In this document: in pieces, positions 8,754 through 17,257 of the stretch | Position numbering within the stretch: position 1 is the stretch's first letter | Layout of the letters: every line of letters starts with the position of its first letter | Source of the DNA: Euzebyella marina | GTDB lineage: Bacteria > Bacteroidota > Bacteroidia > Flavobacteriales > Flavobacteriaceae | Direction of reading: 5' to 3' | Assembly: GCF_014855515.1 (NCBI RefSeq) | Contig: NZ_JACYFK010000001.1 | Location: forward strand, 1,674,001-1,738,000 | Length of the DNA: 64,000 bases | Notes under the pieces: model-generated | Seen by the model: the letters and a program-made list of their open reading frames with translations, nothing else | The model's database searches: none | Told to the model about the DNA's origin: nothing | Made by a program: the position numbers and the translations under genes

Positions 8754-10034
8754 TTAGAATAATTTCTCCATTTTTTTCTTGATTTCATGCAAGCACAAAT
8801 TGCCCAAACTGCCCTCATGGGTATGGTGAATATCCCTTTTAGGGCTAAAAGTACCCTCTTGAATTTCCATTCCCATTTTTTTATAGGCATCCCTAAACGG
8901 CATTCCGTTTTGTACCAGCTCGTTCAAGGTGTCTACACTAAAGAGATAATCGTATTTAGGGTCGCTTAGAATTTCGTCGTTCACTTTCGCTTCTTTCAAA
9001 CTAAAAGTCAAAATTTCCAGACAGGCCTTCATATCTTGAATCGCGGGAACAATAATTTCTTTCACTAATTGTAAATCTCGGTGATATCCGCTGGGCAGAT
9101 TGTTGATGACCAAGGTCAACTGATTCGGTATGCTTTGTAGCTTATTACATTTACCACGTACCAATTCAAAAACATCGGGGTTTTTCTTGTGCGGCATTAT
9201 GCTGCTGCCTGTTGTTAATTCATCCGGGAAGGAAATGAAATTAAAGTTTTGGCTCATGTAGAGGCAAACATCCATAGAAAGTTTGGATAAGGTGGCAGCT
9301 ATATTGGCCATGCCGAAAGCGGTAGCCTTTTCAACTTTTCCGCGTCCCATTTGGGCGGCCACCACATTGTATTCTAGGGTTTCAAAACCCATTTCTTGGG
9401 TGGTGAAGCTTCGGTCTATAGGAAAGGAACTTCCATAGCCGGCGGCGCTCCCTAACGGATTTTGGTCGGCAACCTTGTAAGCGGCATCAATAAAATAGAG
9501 GTCATCAATCAAACTTTCGGCATAAGCAGAAAACCATAACCCAAATGAGGAGGGCATGGCAATCTGCAAGTGGGTATAGCCCGGAAGAAGCACGTTTTTA
9601 AACTTCTCGGCCAATTGCAGTAACAGGTCAAAGAGCTCTTTTGTCTGACTTTTTATTTCCGATAGTTCATGCTTTAAATACAGGTGCATAGCTACCAGAA
9701 CTTGATCGTTTCTTGACCTTGCCGTGTGAATCTTTTTTCCGGTATCACCCAGTTTTTCCGTGAGTACATATTCAATTTTAGAATGCATGTCCTCAAAAGA
9801 ATCTTCAATGGTGAATTCGCCCTTTTCAATGGTTTCCGCAATGGCATCCAATTCCGTGACAAGGGATTGTGTTTCTTCTTGCGTCAATAGTCCTATTTTG
9901 CCTAACATTTTAGCGTGTGCCTTGGAGGCAATCACATCGTATTTGGCAAGCAATAAGTCGAGTTCACGGTCATTGCCCACGGTAAAGTGGTCTATTTTTT
10001 TATCAGTACTGAATCCTTTATCCCAGAGTTTCAT
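8754..10034 (-). CDS. argH: Argininosuccinate lyase
   Basis: 426 residues. Splits argininosuccinate into arginine and fumarate, the last step of arginine synthesis, in the cytoplasm. Family signatures are intact: HTARSRNDQ at 103-111, PGYTHLQ at 151-157 and the fumarase-superfamily loop GSSIMPHKKNP at 276-286 with the catalytic Ser. Length is slightly short of the E. coli enzyme (457) because the C-terminus is trimmed. It is the last gene of the arginine/proline operon, 27 bp after the S23 gene. No strong terminator hairpin was seen after it. Confidence 0.97.
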   Translation of the reverse strand: MKLWDKGFSTDKKIDHFTVGNDRELDLLLAKYDVIASKAHAKMLGKIGLLTQEETQSLVTELDAIAETIEKGEFTIEDSFEDMHSKIEYVLTEKLGDTGKKIHTARSRNDQVLVAMHLYLKHELSEIKSQTKELFDLLLQLAEKFKNVLLPGYTHLQIAMPSSFGLWFSAYAESLIDDLYFIDAAYKVADQNPLGSAAGYGSSFPIDRSFTTQEMGFETLEYNVVAAQMGRGKVEKATAFGMANIAATLSKLSMDVCLYMSQNFNFISFPDELTTGSSIMPHKKNPDVFELVRGKCNKLQSIPNQLTLVINNLPSGYHRDLQLVKEIIVPAIQDMKACLEILTFSLKEAKVNDEILSDPKYDYLFSVDTLNELVQNGMPFRDAYKKMGMEIQEGTFSPKRDIHHTHEGSLGNLCLHEIKKKMEKLF

Positions 10035-10061
10035 AAGGAGTTTAAAGTTTTTAGGTTATAG

Positions 10062-10418
10062 TTAGAAGTCGCTATACTTCTTAATGAGGGTGATGGTTAT
10101 TTTTTGGACTTCGTTGCAAAGGTCAAAGATGTTTTCCAATTCATTTTCGGATATAAATCCGATTCTTTTTGAAATTTCTAGCTGAGTTTTAAGCTCATTG
10201 ATAGACCCATTGGAAATCTCCAAAAAGTTACGAAAGACTTTCTTTGATTTTCGACCTGCTCCTTCGGCAATATTGCTAGGTATGGAGACGGCGCACCGTC
10301 TTATTTGACTTGTGAGGCCGAATCTTTCTTCTTGGGGAAAAGTTGCAGTTAAATGATAGACCTTCTCCACTAAATCCATAGATTTTTGCCAAACGATAAG
10401 GTCTTTGTAATTGTACAT
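10062..10418 (-). CDS. Four-helix bundle protein (S23 / 23S rRNA intervening-sequence family)
   Basis: 118 residues. The motifs DLIVWQKSMDL near the N-terminus, LTSQIRRCAVSIPSNIAEG in the middle and FLEISNGSINELKTQL after it are those of the TIGR02436 'four helix bundle protein' family, first seen in rRNA intervening sequences and now common as stand-alone genes in Bacteroidota. Molecular function is unknown; nucleic-acid binding has been suggested from the pentameric bundle structure. It lies inside the arginine operon between argE (31 bp) and argH (27 bp), where it has no evident metabolic job. Confidence 0.93.
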   Translation of the reverse strand: MYNYKDLIVWQKSMDLVEKVYHLTATFPQEERFGLTSQIRRCAVSIPSNIAEGAGRKSKKVFRNFLEISNGSINELKTQLEISKRIGFISENELENIFDLCNEVQKITITLIKKYSDF

Positions 10419-10449
10419 TTTCTATTAACTTTTTACTTTCTTCTTTAAA

Positions 10450-11514
10450 CTAAAGAAGAAATCCCTTCAACAGTTTAATATACAAATCTACCCCATCTTC
10501 AATTTCCTTAACGTAGATGTATTCGTCTGCCGAATGTGAACGTGTGCTGTCCCCAGGGCCTAATTTTAAAGACTGGCAAGTCAATGCCGCCTGGTCGGAT
10601 AGGGTGGGGGAGCCATAGGTCTTTCTGCCCAAGGCGATACCTGATTTCACCAAGGGGTGGTCTTTGTCAATGGCCGAAGAATTAAGTTTTAGCGAACGTT
10701 CTTGAAGTTCGCAAGGAGCTTCTTTCTTCAGAATTTCCGCAATTTCCGCGTTGGTGTACTTATCGTTGACGCGAACATCTATCACCAACTCTACCTCTGC
10801 TGGCACCACATTGTGTTGTGAGCCTCCATTGATTTGGGTAACCGTCAATTTTACCGGCCCCAAAGCTTCCGATACTTTTGGGAAAGAGTAATTCTTGAAC
10901 CACTCCAACACTTCAATGGTATTGTAAATGGAATTATTATCGTTAGGATGTGCCGCATGCGAAGGAGTGCCCTTTACCTTGGCGTCAAAAACTACCAATC
11001 CTTTTTCGGCTATGGCCAAATCCAATAAGGTAGGTTCGCCCACAATGGCTACATCGATATGGGGAAGTTTGGGTAAAAGTCCTCGTAGACTATTGGGTCC
11101 TGAACTTTCCTCTTCCATAGAAGCTACCATCAAAATATTATGGTTCAAGTTTTCCTCTGCATAGTAATGCGTGAACGTTGCAATTAATGAAACTAGCGCT
11201 CCCCCGGCATCATTACTTCCCAAACCATATAATTTTCCATCTTCAATATGTGGATGAAAAGGGTCTTTGGTATAAGCTGAATTAGGTTTTACGGTATCGT
11301 GATGCGAGTTTAAAAGCAGGGTAGGCTTACTTTCGTCAAAATGTTGGTTCACTGCCCACACATTATTCAAATGGCGTTCAAACGGAATGTTGAACGACTT
11401 GAACCAATTTTCAATGGCATCAGCGGTCTTATCTTCTTCCGAAGAAAAAGATTGTATAGAAATAAGTTCTTTTAAGAGCTCGATAGCTTTTTCGGTCAGT
11501 TCTTTTTGTTGCAT
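10450..11514 (-). CDS. argE: M20 family deacylase, acetyl/succinyl-ornithine or -citrulline deacylase (ArgE role)
   Basis: 354 residues from the ATG at 11514; a TTG two codons earlier is also possible but less likely. Metal and catalytic motifs of the M20 dimetal hydrolases are present: NSHHDTVKP (about 69-77), GLGSNDAGGALVSL and the MEEESSGPNSLRG loop with the catalytic Glu-Glu. In Bacteroidota the pathway runs through acylated citrulline, so the enzyme probably removes the acyl group from N-acyl-citrulline, not from N-acyl-ornithine; this follows from the argF' gene in the same operon. It starts 2 bp after argB ends. Confidence 0.9.
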   Translation of the reverse strand: MQQKELTEKAIELLKELISIQSFSSEEDKTADAIENWFKSFNIPFERHLNNVWAVNQHFDESKPTLLLNSHHDTVKPNSAYTKDPFHPHIEDGKLYGLGSNDAGGALVSLIATFTHYYAEENLNHNILMVASMEEESSGPNSLRGLLPKLPHIDVAIVGEPTLLDLAIAEKGLVVFDAKVKGTPSHAAHPNDNNSIYNTIEVLEWFKNYSFPKVSEALGPVKLTVTQINGGSQHNVVPAEVELVIDVRVNDKYTNAEIAEILKKEAPCELQERSLKLNSSAIDKDHPLVKSGIALGRKTYGSPTLSDQAALTCQSLKLGPGDSTRSHSADEYIYVKEIEDGVDLYIKLLKGFLL

Positions 11515-11516
11515 TA

Positions 11517-12293
11517 TCAAAGAGTAAGGGTGGTGAATAAATTTGCGTTGGGGTGTAGCATTTCTATATCGCCTATGCGTACCTGATGAACATTTTTTTC
11601 CAGGGCGTGAAAGCAGTTGTGCATTTTTGGTAACATGCCATCTGCAATTACTTTTTTCTCTAAAAGGGTTTGGTATGAAACACTGTCGATATGTTTTATA
11701 ACCGATTGGTCATCGTTGACATCCATCAAAACACCTTTCTTTTCAAAGCAATAGTATAAAGTGGTTTCGTAGGCTGCGCTCATGCCAATCGCTAATTCCG
11801 AGGCGATGGTATCTGCATTGGTGTTGAGCAGTTGCCCCATTCCATCATGTGTCATTGCACAGAAAACAGGTGTGAGACCAGCTTCCAGAAGTTTTTTGAT
11901 GGTGGTTGAACTAACGCCGTCTACGTCGCCGGCAAAACCATAATCAATGTCTTTAACGGGGCGTTTATGGGCTTGTATGGTATCGCCATCGGCACCGCTA
12001 AGCCCAATAGCATTGCAATTGAGCGATTGTAGCTCGGCCACAATATTTTTGTTGACAAGTCCGCCATAGACCATGGTAATCAGTTCAAGGCTTTTATCGT
12101 CGGTAATACGGCGACCTCCAATCATTTTTGATTCGATACCCAATTTTTTGCCCAATTGGGTGGCCAACTTTCCGCCTCCATGAACCAGAATTTTAGGTCC
12201 TTTTATGAGAGAGAAGTTATTCAGAAACTTGGTGAGCTCGGCTTTATTTTCAATAACATTGCCGCCAATTTTTACTATGGATAGTTTTTTCAT
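11517..12293 (-). CDS. argB: Acetylglutamate (or succinylglutamate) kinase
   Basis: 258 residues. An amino-acid kinase fold protein that phosphorylates N-acylglutamate with ATP. The N-terminal IVKIGGNVI, the VHGGGKLATQLGKKLG substrate loop, the NADTIASELA stretch and DGMLPKM are typical of ArgB. It is the short form without the long N-terminal helix of arginine-inhibited hexameric ArgB, so end-product inhibition may be weak or absent; that is inference. It overlaps neither neighbour: 1 bp from the SDR gene and 2 bp from argE. Confidence 0.95.
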   Translation of the reverse strand: MKKLSIVKIGGNVIENKAELTKFLNNFSLIKGPKILVHGGGKLATQLGKKLGIESKMIGGRRITDDKSLELITMVYGGLVNKNIVAELQSLNCNAIGLSGADGDTIQAHKRPVKDIDYGFAGDVDGVSSTTIKKLLEAGLTPVFCAMTHDGMGQLLNTNADTIASELAIGMSAAYETTLYYCFEKKGVLMDVNDDQSVIKHIDSVSYQTLLEKKVIADGMLPKMHNCFHALEKNVHQVRIGDIEMLHPNANLFTTLTL

Positions 12294-12294
12294 T

Positions 12295-13041
12295 TTATGC
12301 GTTTAATATTCCACCATCAATGGTCATGGCCGTACCTGTAATCCAAGAAGCTTCTTTGGAAACCAAAAATAAGGCTAGGTTGGCGATATCTGTCGGTTGC
12401 CCCAACCTTCTGAGCAAAGTCGTCTTTTCTGCATCGGCTACGGCCTCCTTCGGATTTTCGAAAGCTTCAGCTGAATTCCACAAAAGTGGGGTGTCTACTG
12501 GTCCGGGGCACATGGCGTTGATTCTTATATCCGGGGCATATTCTACTGCCAGTTGTTTCATCAATGCTACGGCCCCTGCTTTGGATGCGCAATACGCGGG
12601 GTGGTTGGGAAAACTCTTGAAAGCCGCTATAGAGGCATTGATCAAAATGGTGCCTTTTTTTGTTTTCAAATGGGGAATGGCAAATTTAGCAAGCAGATAA
12701 ATACTGCTCAAATTGGTTGAAAGCGTTCTGTTCCATAAATCCTCTGAAAGTTCGATTACATTTCCCAGACCCAAAATTCCGGCATTGAGTGATACAATAT
12801 CCAACCCACCGAAATTTTGAATGGCTACCTCTACCAATTCTCTATTATATTCAGCATTGCCTACATCGCCAGCCAAAAAGATTGAGCGGGGCAGGCTTTG
12901 TGCCAAGGCGTTGCCTTTGGTCTCATCTCTTCCCGATAAAACCAGATAGGCTCCTTCAGAAGCAAATTTTTGCGCAATAGCTTTACCCATGCCACTTGTG
13001 GCACCGGTTACAATACATACTTTGTTTTCTAATTTGCCGAT
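12295..13041 (-). CDS. SDR family oxidoreductase with non-canonical start, inside the arginine operon
   Basis: The first ATG (12990) falls inside the NAD(P)-binding glycine motif, so it cannot be the start: upstream in the same frame the sequence reads KLENKVCIVTGATSGMG, a complete SDR TGxxxGxG motif. The frame is open back to a stop at about 13074 and has no ATG, GTG or TTG there. I place the start at ATC (13041-13039), giving 248 residues, the usual SDR length. NAG is replaced by NAGILG, and the catalytic Ser (NASI) and YCASKAG (YxxxK) are present, as is the C-terminal GTAMTIDGG. It lies 10 bp after argF' and 1 bp before argB. Substrate is unknown; it is not a normal arginine enzyme. Confidence 0.85.
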   Translation of the reverse strand: MGKLENKVCIVTGATSGMGKAIAQKFASEGAYLVLSGRDETKGNALAQSLPRSIFLAGDVGNAEYNRELVEVAIQNFGGLDIVSLNAGILGLGNVIELSEDLWNRTLSTNLSSIYLLAKFAIPHLKTKKGTILINASIAAFKSFPNHPAYCASKAGAVALMKQLAVEYAPDIRINAMCPGPVDTPLLWNSAEAFENPKEAVADAEKTTLLRRLGQPTDIANLALFLVSKEASWITGTAMTIDGGILNA

Positions 13042-13051
13042 TTCAAAAGTC

Positions 13052-13990
13052 TTAGTTGTTCTCCAATATTTTTTTTAAAACTACTTGAGCACTGTAGGTT
13101 CGGTTGTTGGCCTGTTCTATTACCAAGCTTTGGTCACTATCTAAAACTTCATCGGCCACTACCATATTTCTTCGCACTGGTAGGCAATGCATAAACTTTG
13201 CATTTCCGAGTTTTTCTTTGGTCATGGTCCAATTTTTATCTTGATTCAGAACTTGACCATAGGTATTATAGCTGCTCCAGTTTTTTACATAGATAAAATC
13301 GGCATCTTCGCAAGCTTTCTTTTGATCATGTTCAATAACCGAATCTTTGGTGACTTCAGGATTCAATTCATAACCCTCAGGGTGGGTAATGACAAAATCA
13401 GCATCCTGCAATTGCATCATCTGTACAAATGAATTTGCCACCGCATGTGGTAATGCTTTCGGGTGCGGGGCCCACGAAAGGACTACCTTAGGCCTTTTTT
13501 TAGTGTTTTGTTCCGCTAAGGTTATGGCGTCCGCCAGAGCTTGCAATGGGTGACCTACAGAACTTTCCATATTCACCACCGGAACGGAAGCATATTTTTT
13601 AAACCCATTGAGAACAATTTCGGCTTCGTCTTCCTTTTTATCGGTAAGTCCGGCAAAAGCCCTAATGGCAACAATATCGCAATATTGTGAAATTACTTGG
13701 GCAGCTTCCTTTATATGTTCCGATGTGCCTTGATCCATCACCGTACCATCGGCATATTCCAAGGCCCAACCCTCACTGCCAAAGTTCATGACAATCACAT
13801 CCAAGCCCAAATTCATTGCGGCTTTTTGAGTGCTTAAGCGGGTACGAAGACTGTTGTTGAAAAATAGGAGGCCGATGGTCTTGCCTTCTCCCAGAGATTT
13901 TAACTTTTTAGGTTCTTTTTTAAGTTCCCTTGCTTCGTTGACCCAATCGTTTAGCGAGTCGATGTCATTTACTGAAAGGTAGTGTTTCAT
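13052..13990 (-). CDS. argF': N-acyl-ornithine carbamoyltransferase (acetyl-/succinyl-ornithine transcarbamylase)
   Basis: 312 residues. Carbamoyl-phosphate motif SLRTR at 47-51, the HPLQ motif at 147-150 and HCLPVRR at 268-274 are intact. The FFNNSLRTRLSTQKAAMNLG block and the WAPHPKALPHAVANSF block match the Bacteroides fragilis succinylornithine transcarbamylase as I remember it, not classical OTCase (there is no DxxxSMG loop). So the pathway keeps its acyl group to the citrulline stage. The residue that sets acetyl versus succinyl choice (Pro90 in B. fragilis, Glu92 in Xanthomonas) is Ser90 here. Overlaps proB by 4 bp. Confidence 0.93.
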   Translation of the reverse strand: MKHYLSVNDIDSLNDWVNEARELKKEPKKLKSLGEGKTIGLLFFNNSLRTRLSTQKAAMNLGLDVIVMNFGSEGWALEYADGTVMDQGTSEHIKEAAQVISQYCDIVAIRAFAGLTDKKEDEAEIVLNGFKKYASVPVVNMESSVGHPLQALADAITLAEQNTKKRPKVVLSWAPHPKALPHAVANSFVQMMQLQDADFVITHPEGYELNPEVTKDSVIEHDQKKACEDADFIYVKNWSSYNTYGQVLNQDKNWTMTKEKLGNAKFMHCLPVRRNMVVADEVLDSDQSLVIEQANNRTYSAQVVLKKILENN

Positions 13991-14751
13991 ATCTTTATTT
14001 TCGTATGATTTGTGCCACCTGAAAAGGCGTCTGTAATAAAATTGTCATTGAGGCCGTTCACGATCCAAGTTTCAATACCTGCTTTTTGGGCAATAGTGGC
14101 CGCTTGTACTTTAGAAGCCATACCGCCAGTACCGTGGGTCGATTTTGAACTGCCTATTTCTTTTTTGATACCTTCGATTCCCGAGACTTCCTTAATAGTT
14201 GCCGGTTCACCGCTTTCCATTGATTGCTTGGTATATATTCCGTTCGTATTCGTCGCAATAATTAATAAATCAGCCTTTAAAAGGGCTGCGGTCAACGCTG
14301 CCAATTTATCATTGTCGCCAAATTGAATCTCATCCGCAGCGACCGTATCGTTCTCATTGATAATCGGAATGATATTGTTCTCTACCAAAATATCAATGGT
14401 GTTCTTGATGTTGGCTTTGGATTTCGGATTTTCAAAATCGGAATACGATAAAAGACACTGGGCCGCTGATAGCCCCAATTCTCTAAAACTCTCTTGGAAC
14501 ATGCGCATTAGATGGGGTTGACCAATGGCCGCTAAGGCCTGCTTTACTAAAATATCCTTACCGTTGTGCTCCAGTTTTACAAACTGTTTGGCCGCAGCAA
14601 TCGCCCCAGAACTTACAACCACAAATTCGTAGTCGTTTTTCAATTGGGATATTTGCCTGCCGATATCTTCTAGTTTACCTCGGGAGATTTGATTGGTCTC
14701 TTTGGTAAGCGTATTGGAACCTATTTTTAGTAAAATGCGTTTTTTTCCCAT
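13987..14751 (-). CDS. proB: Glutamate 5-kinase, short form without PUA domain
   Basis: 254 residues. Amino-acid kinase fold with N-terminal RILLKIGSNTL, VVSSGAI, the NENDTVAADEIQFGDND substrate loop and the GTGGMASKVQAA motif of glutamate kinases. It makes gamma-glutamyl phosphate, the first step to proline. The E. coli enzyme has a further C-terminal PUA domain of about 100 residues, which is absent here. Its end overlaps the start of argF' by 4 bp (ATGA), so the two are translationally coupled. A 169-bp gap separates it from proA. Confidence 0.95.
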   Translation of the reverse strand: MGKKRILLKIGSNTLTKETNQISRGKLEDIGRQISQLKNDYEFVVVSSGAIAAAKQFVKLEHNGKDILVKQALAAIGQPHLMRMFQESFRELGLSAAQCLLSYSDFENPKSKANIKNTIDILVENNIIPIINENDTVAADEIQFGDNDKLAALTAALLKADLLIIATNTNGIYTKQSMESGEPATIKEVSGIEGIKKEIGSSKSTHGTGGMASKVQAATIAQKAGIETWIVNGLNDNFITDAFSGGTNHTKIKI

Positions 14752-14920
14752 TTTTGGGTACTTGTTTTCTTTTTGGTTTCTGGCTGTTCGTTAATGGTTA
14801 TCTGTTGCTAGTTTATGGTAATGGGTCAAAAGACTAATAATATATCTTATATCTTAAGTCTTATCTCATTGTGCTAAACTTCTCCCAACTTTTACTAAGA
14901 ACTGTAAACTGAAAAATAGC

Positions 14921-16117
14921 TTACCTCACTTGTCCACTGCCTTTTACATACCATTTATTCGTCACTAGATGTTGTAGTCCTATCGGACCACGTTGATGGA
15001 GTTTGTCCGTACTAATGGCCAATTCTCCACCCAAACCGAGCTGACCTCCATCCGTAAATCTGGTGGAAGCATTGTGATAAACCGCTGCACAGTCAATTCG
15101 GGACATAAAATAATCGGCTTTTTCCTCATTGGTGGTAATGATGGAAGCAGAATGCCCTCCGCTGTATTTATTAATTCGTTCAATGGCATCATCTAAGTCT
15201 ACGGCCAGACCAAGAACAATTTTATAATCCAAGAACTCTTCATACCAAACTTTTGGGTCTATTATGGGAGTAGTTCCTTCAAATTCGGAAATAGCTTGAT
15301 CGGCAATAATTTCGACTTTGTGTTCTTTTAATTTTTCAATCAATAAAGAAATAAACTCTTGTTTATCCGGTAATCCGGAAGCGATTAAAACCTTATCTAA
15401 GGCATTGCAGGCTGAAATCTTGGCCGTTTTCGCATTGATGATAATATCAATTGCCACATCTACATCCGCATCAGAATCTACATATACAAAGTTGTTTCCC
15501 CTTCCGCTTACGATTACGGGGCATGTGGCGTGTTGCTTAACGAAAGCAATTAGTTTTTCGCCACCGCGAGGCACAATCAAATCGACCTTTTCCGTTGGAT
15601 TCTCCAAAAATTCTTGGGTTTGGGTACGGTTAAATTCTAAATACCCGACCCATTCTCTAGTGGTGTCATTGGCTTCCAAGGCTTTGTGCCATAGTTGAAC
15701 CAATAATAGATTGCTGTTGAGCGATTCTTTGCCCCCTTTTAATAAAATTTTATTCCCCGATTTAAAAGCGATTCCAGCTGCTTCAATAGTCACATCCGGT
15801 CTTGATTCATAAATAATCAATATGGTGCCAAAGGGGGCTGTTTTGTTACTTACGCGCATGCCATTTTCATGGGTGAAGTTAAAACGCTCAATACCCAAGG
15901 GGTCCTCGGCATTTGCCAATTGATTCAACGAAAGTATCATTCCGTCAATTTTAGCATCGTCTACCTTTAATCGGTCGTGCATTGCCAAATCGCCACCTTG
16001 GTAACCTTCCATATCTTGTTTGTTGGCCAAAAGGATGGCCTCCCTCTCTTCATCAAGATATTTTGCCATACTCAAGAGTACCGCATTTCGCTGTTTTAAA
16101 CTTAACAATAGGTTCAT
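14921..16117 (-). CDS. proA: Glutamate-5-semialdehyde dehydrogenase (gamma-glutamyl phosphate reductase)
   Basis: 398 residues. Reduces gamma-glutamyl phosphate with NADPH. The catalytic Cys237 lies in KISACNALDKVL; the ESRPDVTIEAAG and KGGKE motifs and the C-terminal STRFTDGGQLGLGGELAIS block are typical. It overlaps argD by 4 bp. The following 169 bp to proB hold no gene and no structure I recognise. Confidence 0.96.
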   Translation of the reverse strand: MNLLLSLKQRNAVLLSMAKYLDEEREAILLANKQDMEGYQGGDLAMHDRLKVDDAKIDGMILSLNQLANAEDPLGIERFNFTHENGMRVSNKTAPFGTILIIYESRPDVTIEAAGIAFKSGNKILLKGGKESLNSNLLLVQLWHKALEANDTTREWVGYLEFNRTQTQEFLENPTEKVDLIVPRGGEKLIAFVKQHATCPVIVSGRGNNFVYVDSDADVDVAIDIIINAKTAKISACNALDKVLIASGLPDKQEFISLLIEKLKEHKVEIIADQAISEFEGTTPIIDPKVWYEEFLDYKIVLGLAVDLDDAIERINKYSGGHSASIITTNEEKADYFMSRIDCAAVYHNASTRFTDGGQLGLGGELAISTDKLHQRGPIGLQHLVTNKWYVKGSGQVR

Positions 16118-17241
16118 GCCAGTTCTTTTTTAAGGGCCTCAAAAAGGGTGTCTATATGACCTTCCGAAATATTTAGGGCCGGAAGTATCCTTAATACATG
16201 TTTGTCTTTTGCGCCACCCGTGAACAGGTGTTGGTTGTGAATCAGCTTTTTTCTTAAATTGGCCACTTCAAAATCAAATTCCAACCCCAGCATTAAACCT
16301 CTTCCCTTCACTTTTTTTACCTGTGGAATTTCAGCAGCCTTCGTCCTGAAATAGTCCTCCAGTCTGGCTGCGTTGGATATGAGGCTTTCATTTTCCAAAA
16401 CTTCCAAAACCGCCAGAGTAGCGGCACAGGCCAAATGGTTGCCACCAAAAGTGGTACCCAATAGACCGTAAGAGGCTTCTATTTTTTCGTGAATAAGAAT
16501 ACCACCTACAGGAAAACCATTGGCCATTCCCTTCGCAATGGAAATAATATCAGGTTGAATACCGTGATGTTGAAAGGCGAAAAATTTTCCACTTCTCCCA
16601 AAGCCGCATTGAACTTCATCGGCAATCAATACTACCTTGTTGTTCTTACAGGCTTCCGCTATTTTTTGATAGAAATCAGTGGTAGGTTCATCCAATCCCC
16701 CAACCCCTTGAATGGCTTCTAAAATTACCGCGCATACATCGCCTTTGGCTAGCTCCGTATCCAAAGCATCTAAATCACCAAAATCTAAAAAGGTGACTTT
16801 CTGTTGTTGGTTAATAGGTGCATTGATTTTTGGGTTATCGGTAGCTGCTACAGCCGCAGATGTTCTTCCGTGGAAACTGTTTTTAAAGGAAACCACTCGC
16901 GATTTACCTGTGTGAAAAGAAGCTAGCTTTAGAGCGTTCTCATTAGCCTCGGCCCCAGAGTTGCACATAAACAAATTGTAATCTTTACAATTGGAAAGCC
17001 TACCTAATTTACCGGCCAGTTCTTCCTGTAACGGATTTTGAACCGAGTTGCTATAAAAACCTATTTTATCTAACTGGTCTTTGATTCGTTTTACATAATG
17101 TGGGTGCGAATGACCAATAGAGATAACCGCATGGCCTCCGTAAAAATCGAGATACGATATGCCTTTTTCATCGGTAACTACTATGCCCTCGGCCGAAACC
17201 GGAGTAACATCATATAAGGGGTATACATCAAATAATTTCAT
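16114..17241 (-). CDS. argD: Acetyl-/succinyl-ornithine aminotransferase
   Basis: 375 residues. PLP-dependent class III aminotransferase that converts N-acylglutamate semialdehyde to N-acylornithine. NSGAEANENALKLA binds the cofactor phosphate, IADEVQCGFGRSG holds the Asp that pairs with the pyridine N, and ISIAKGMANGFPVGG carries the Schiff-base Lys237. It lies 16 bp after proC, so ornithine and proline genes alternate within one transcript. Confidence 0.95.
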   Translation of the reverse strand: MKLFDVYPLYDVTPVSAEGIVVTDEKGISYLDFYGGHAVISIGHSHPHYVKRIKDQLDKIGFYSNSVQNPLQEELAGKLGRLSNCKDYNLFMCNSGAEANENALKLASFHTGKSRVVSFKNSFHGRTSAAVAATDNPKINAPINQQQKVTFLDFGDLDALDTELAKGDVCAVILEAIQGVGGLDEPTTDFYQKIAEACKNNKVVLIADEVQCGFGRSGKFFAFQHHGIQPDIISIAKGMANGFPVGGILIHEKIEASYGLLGTTFGGNHLACAATLAVLEVLENESLISNAARLEDYFRTKAAEIPQVKKVKGRGLMLGLEFDFEVANLRKKLIHNQHLFTGGAKDKHVLRILPALNISEGHIDTLFEALKKELA

Positions 17242-17257
17242 CTCTGTCTAATTAAGG

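Noticed and set aside
12295-12990. SDR gene starting at ATG 12990
   Set aside because: This start removes the first half of the cofactor-binding motif, so it cannot give a working SDR.
14752-14920. A possible small gene between proA and proB
   Set aside because: No frame of useful length and no repeat or hairpin stands out in these 169 bp.
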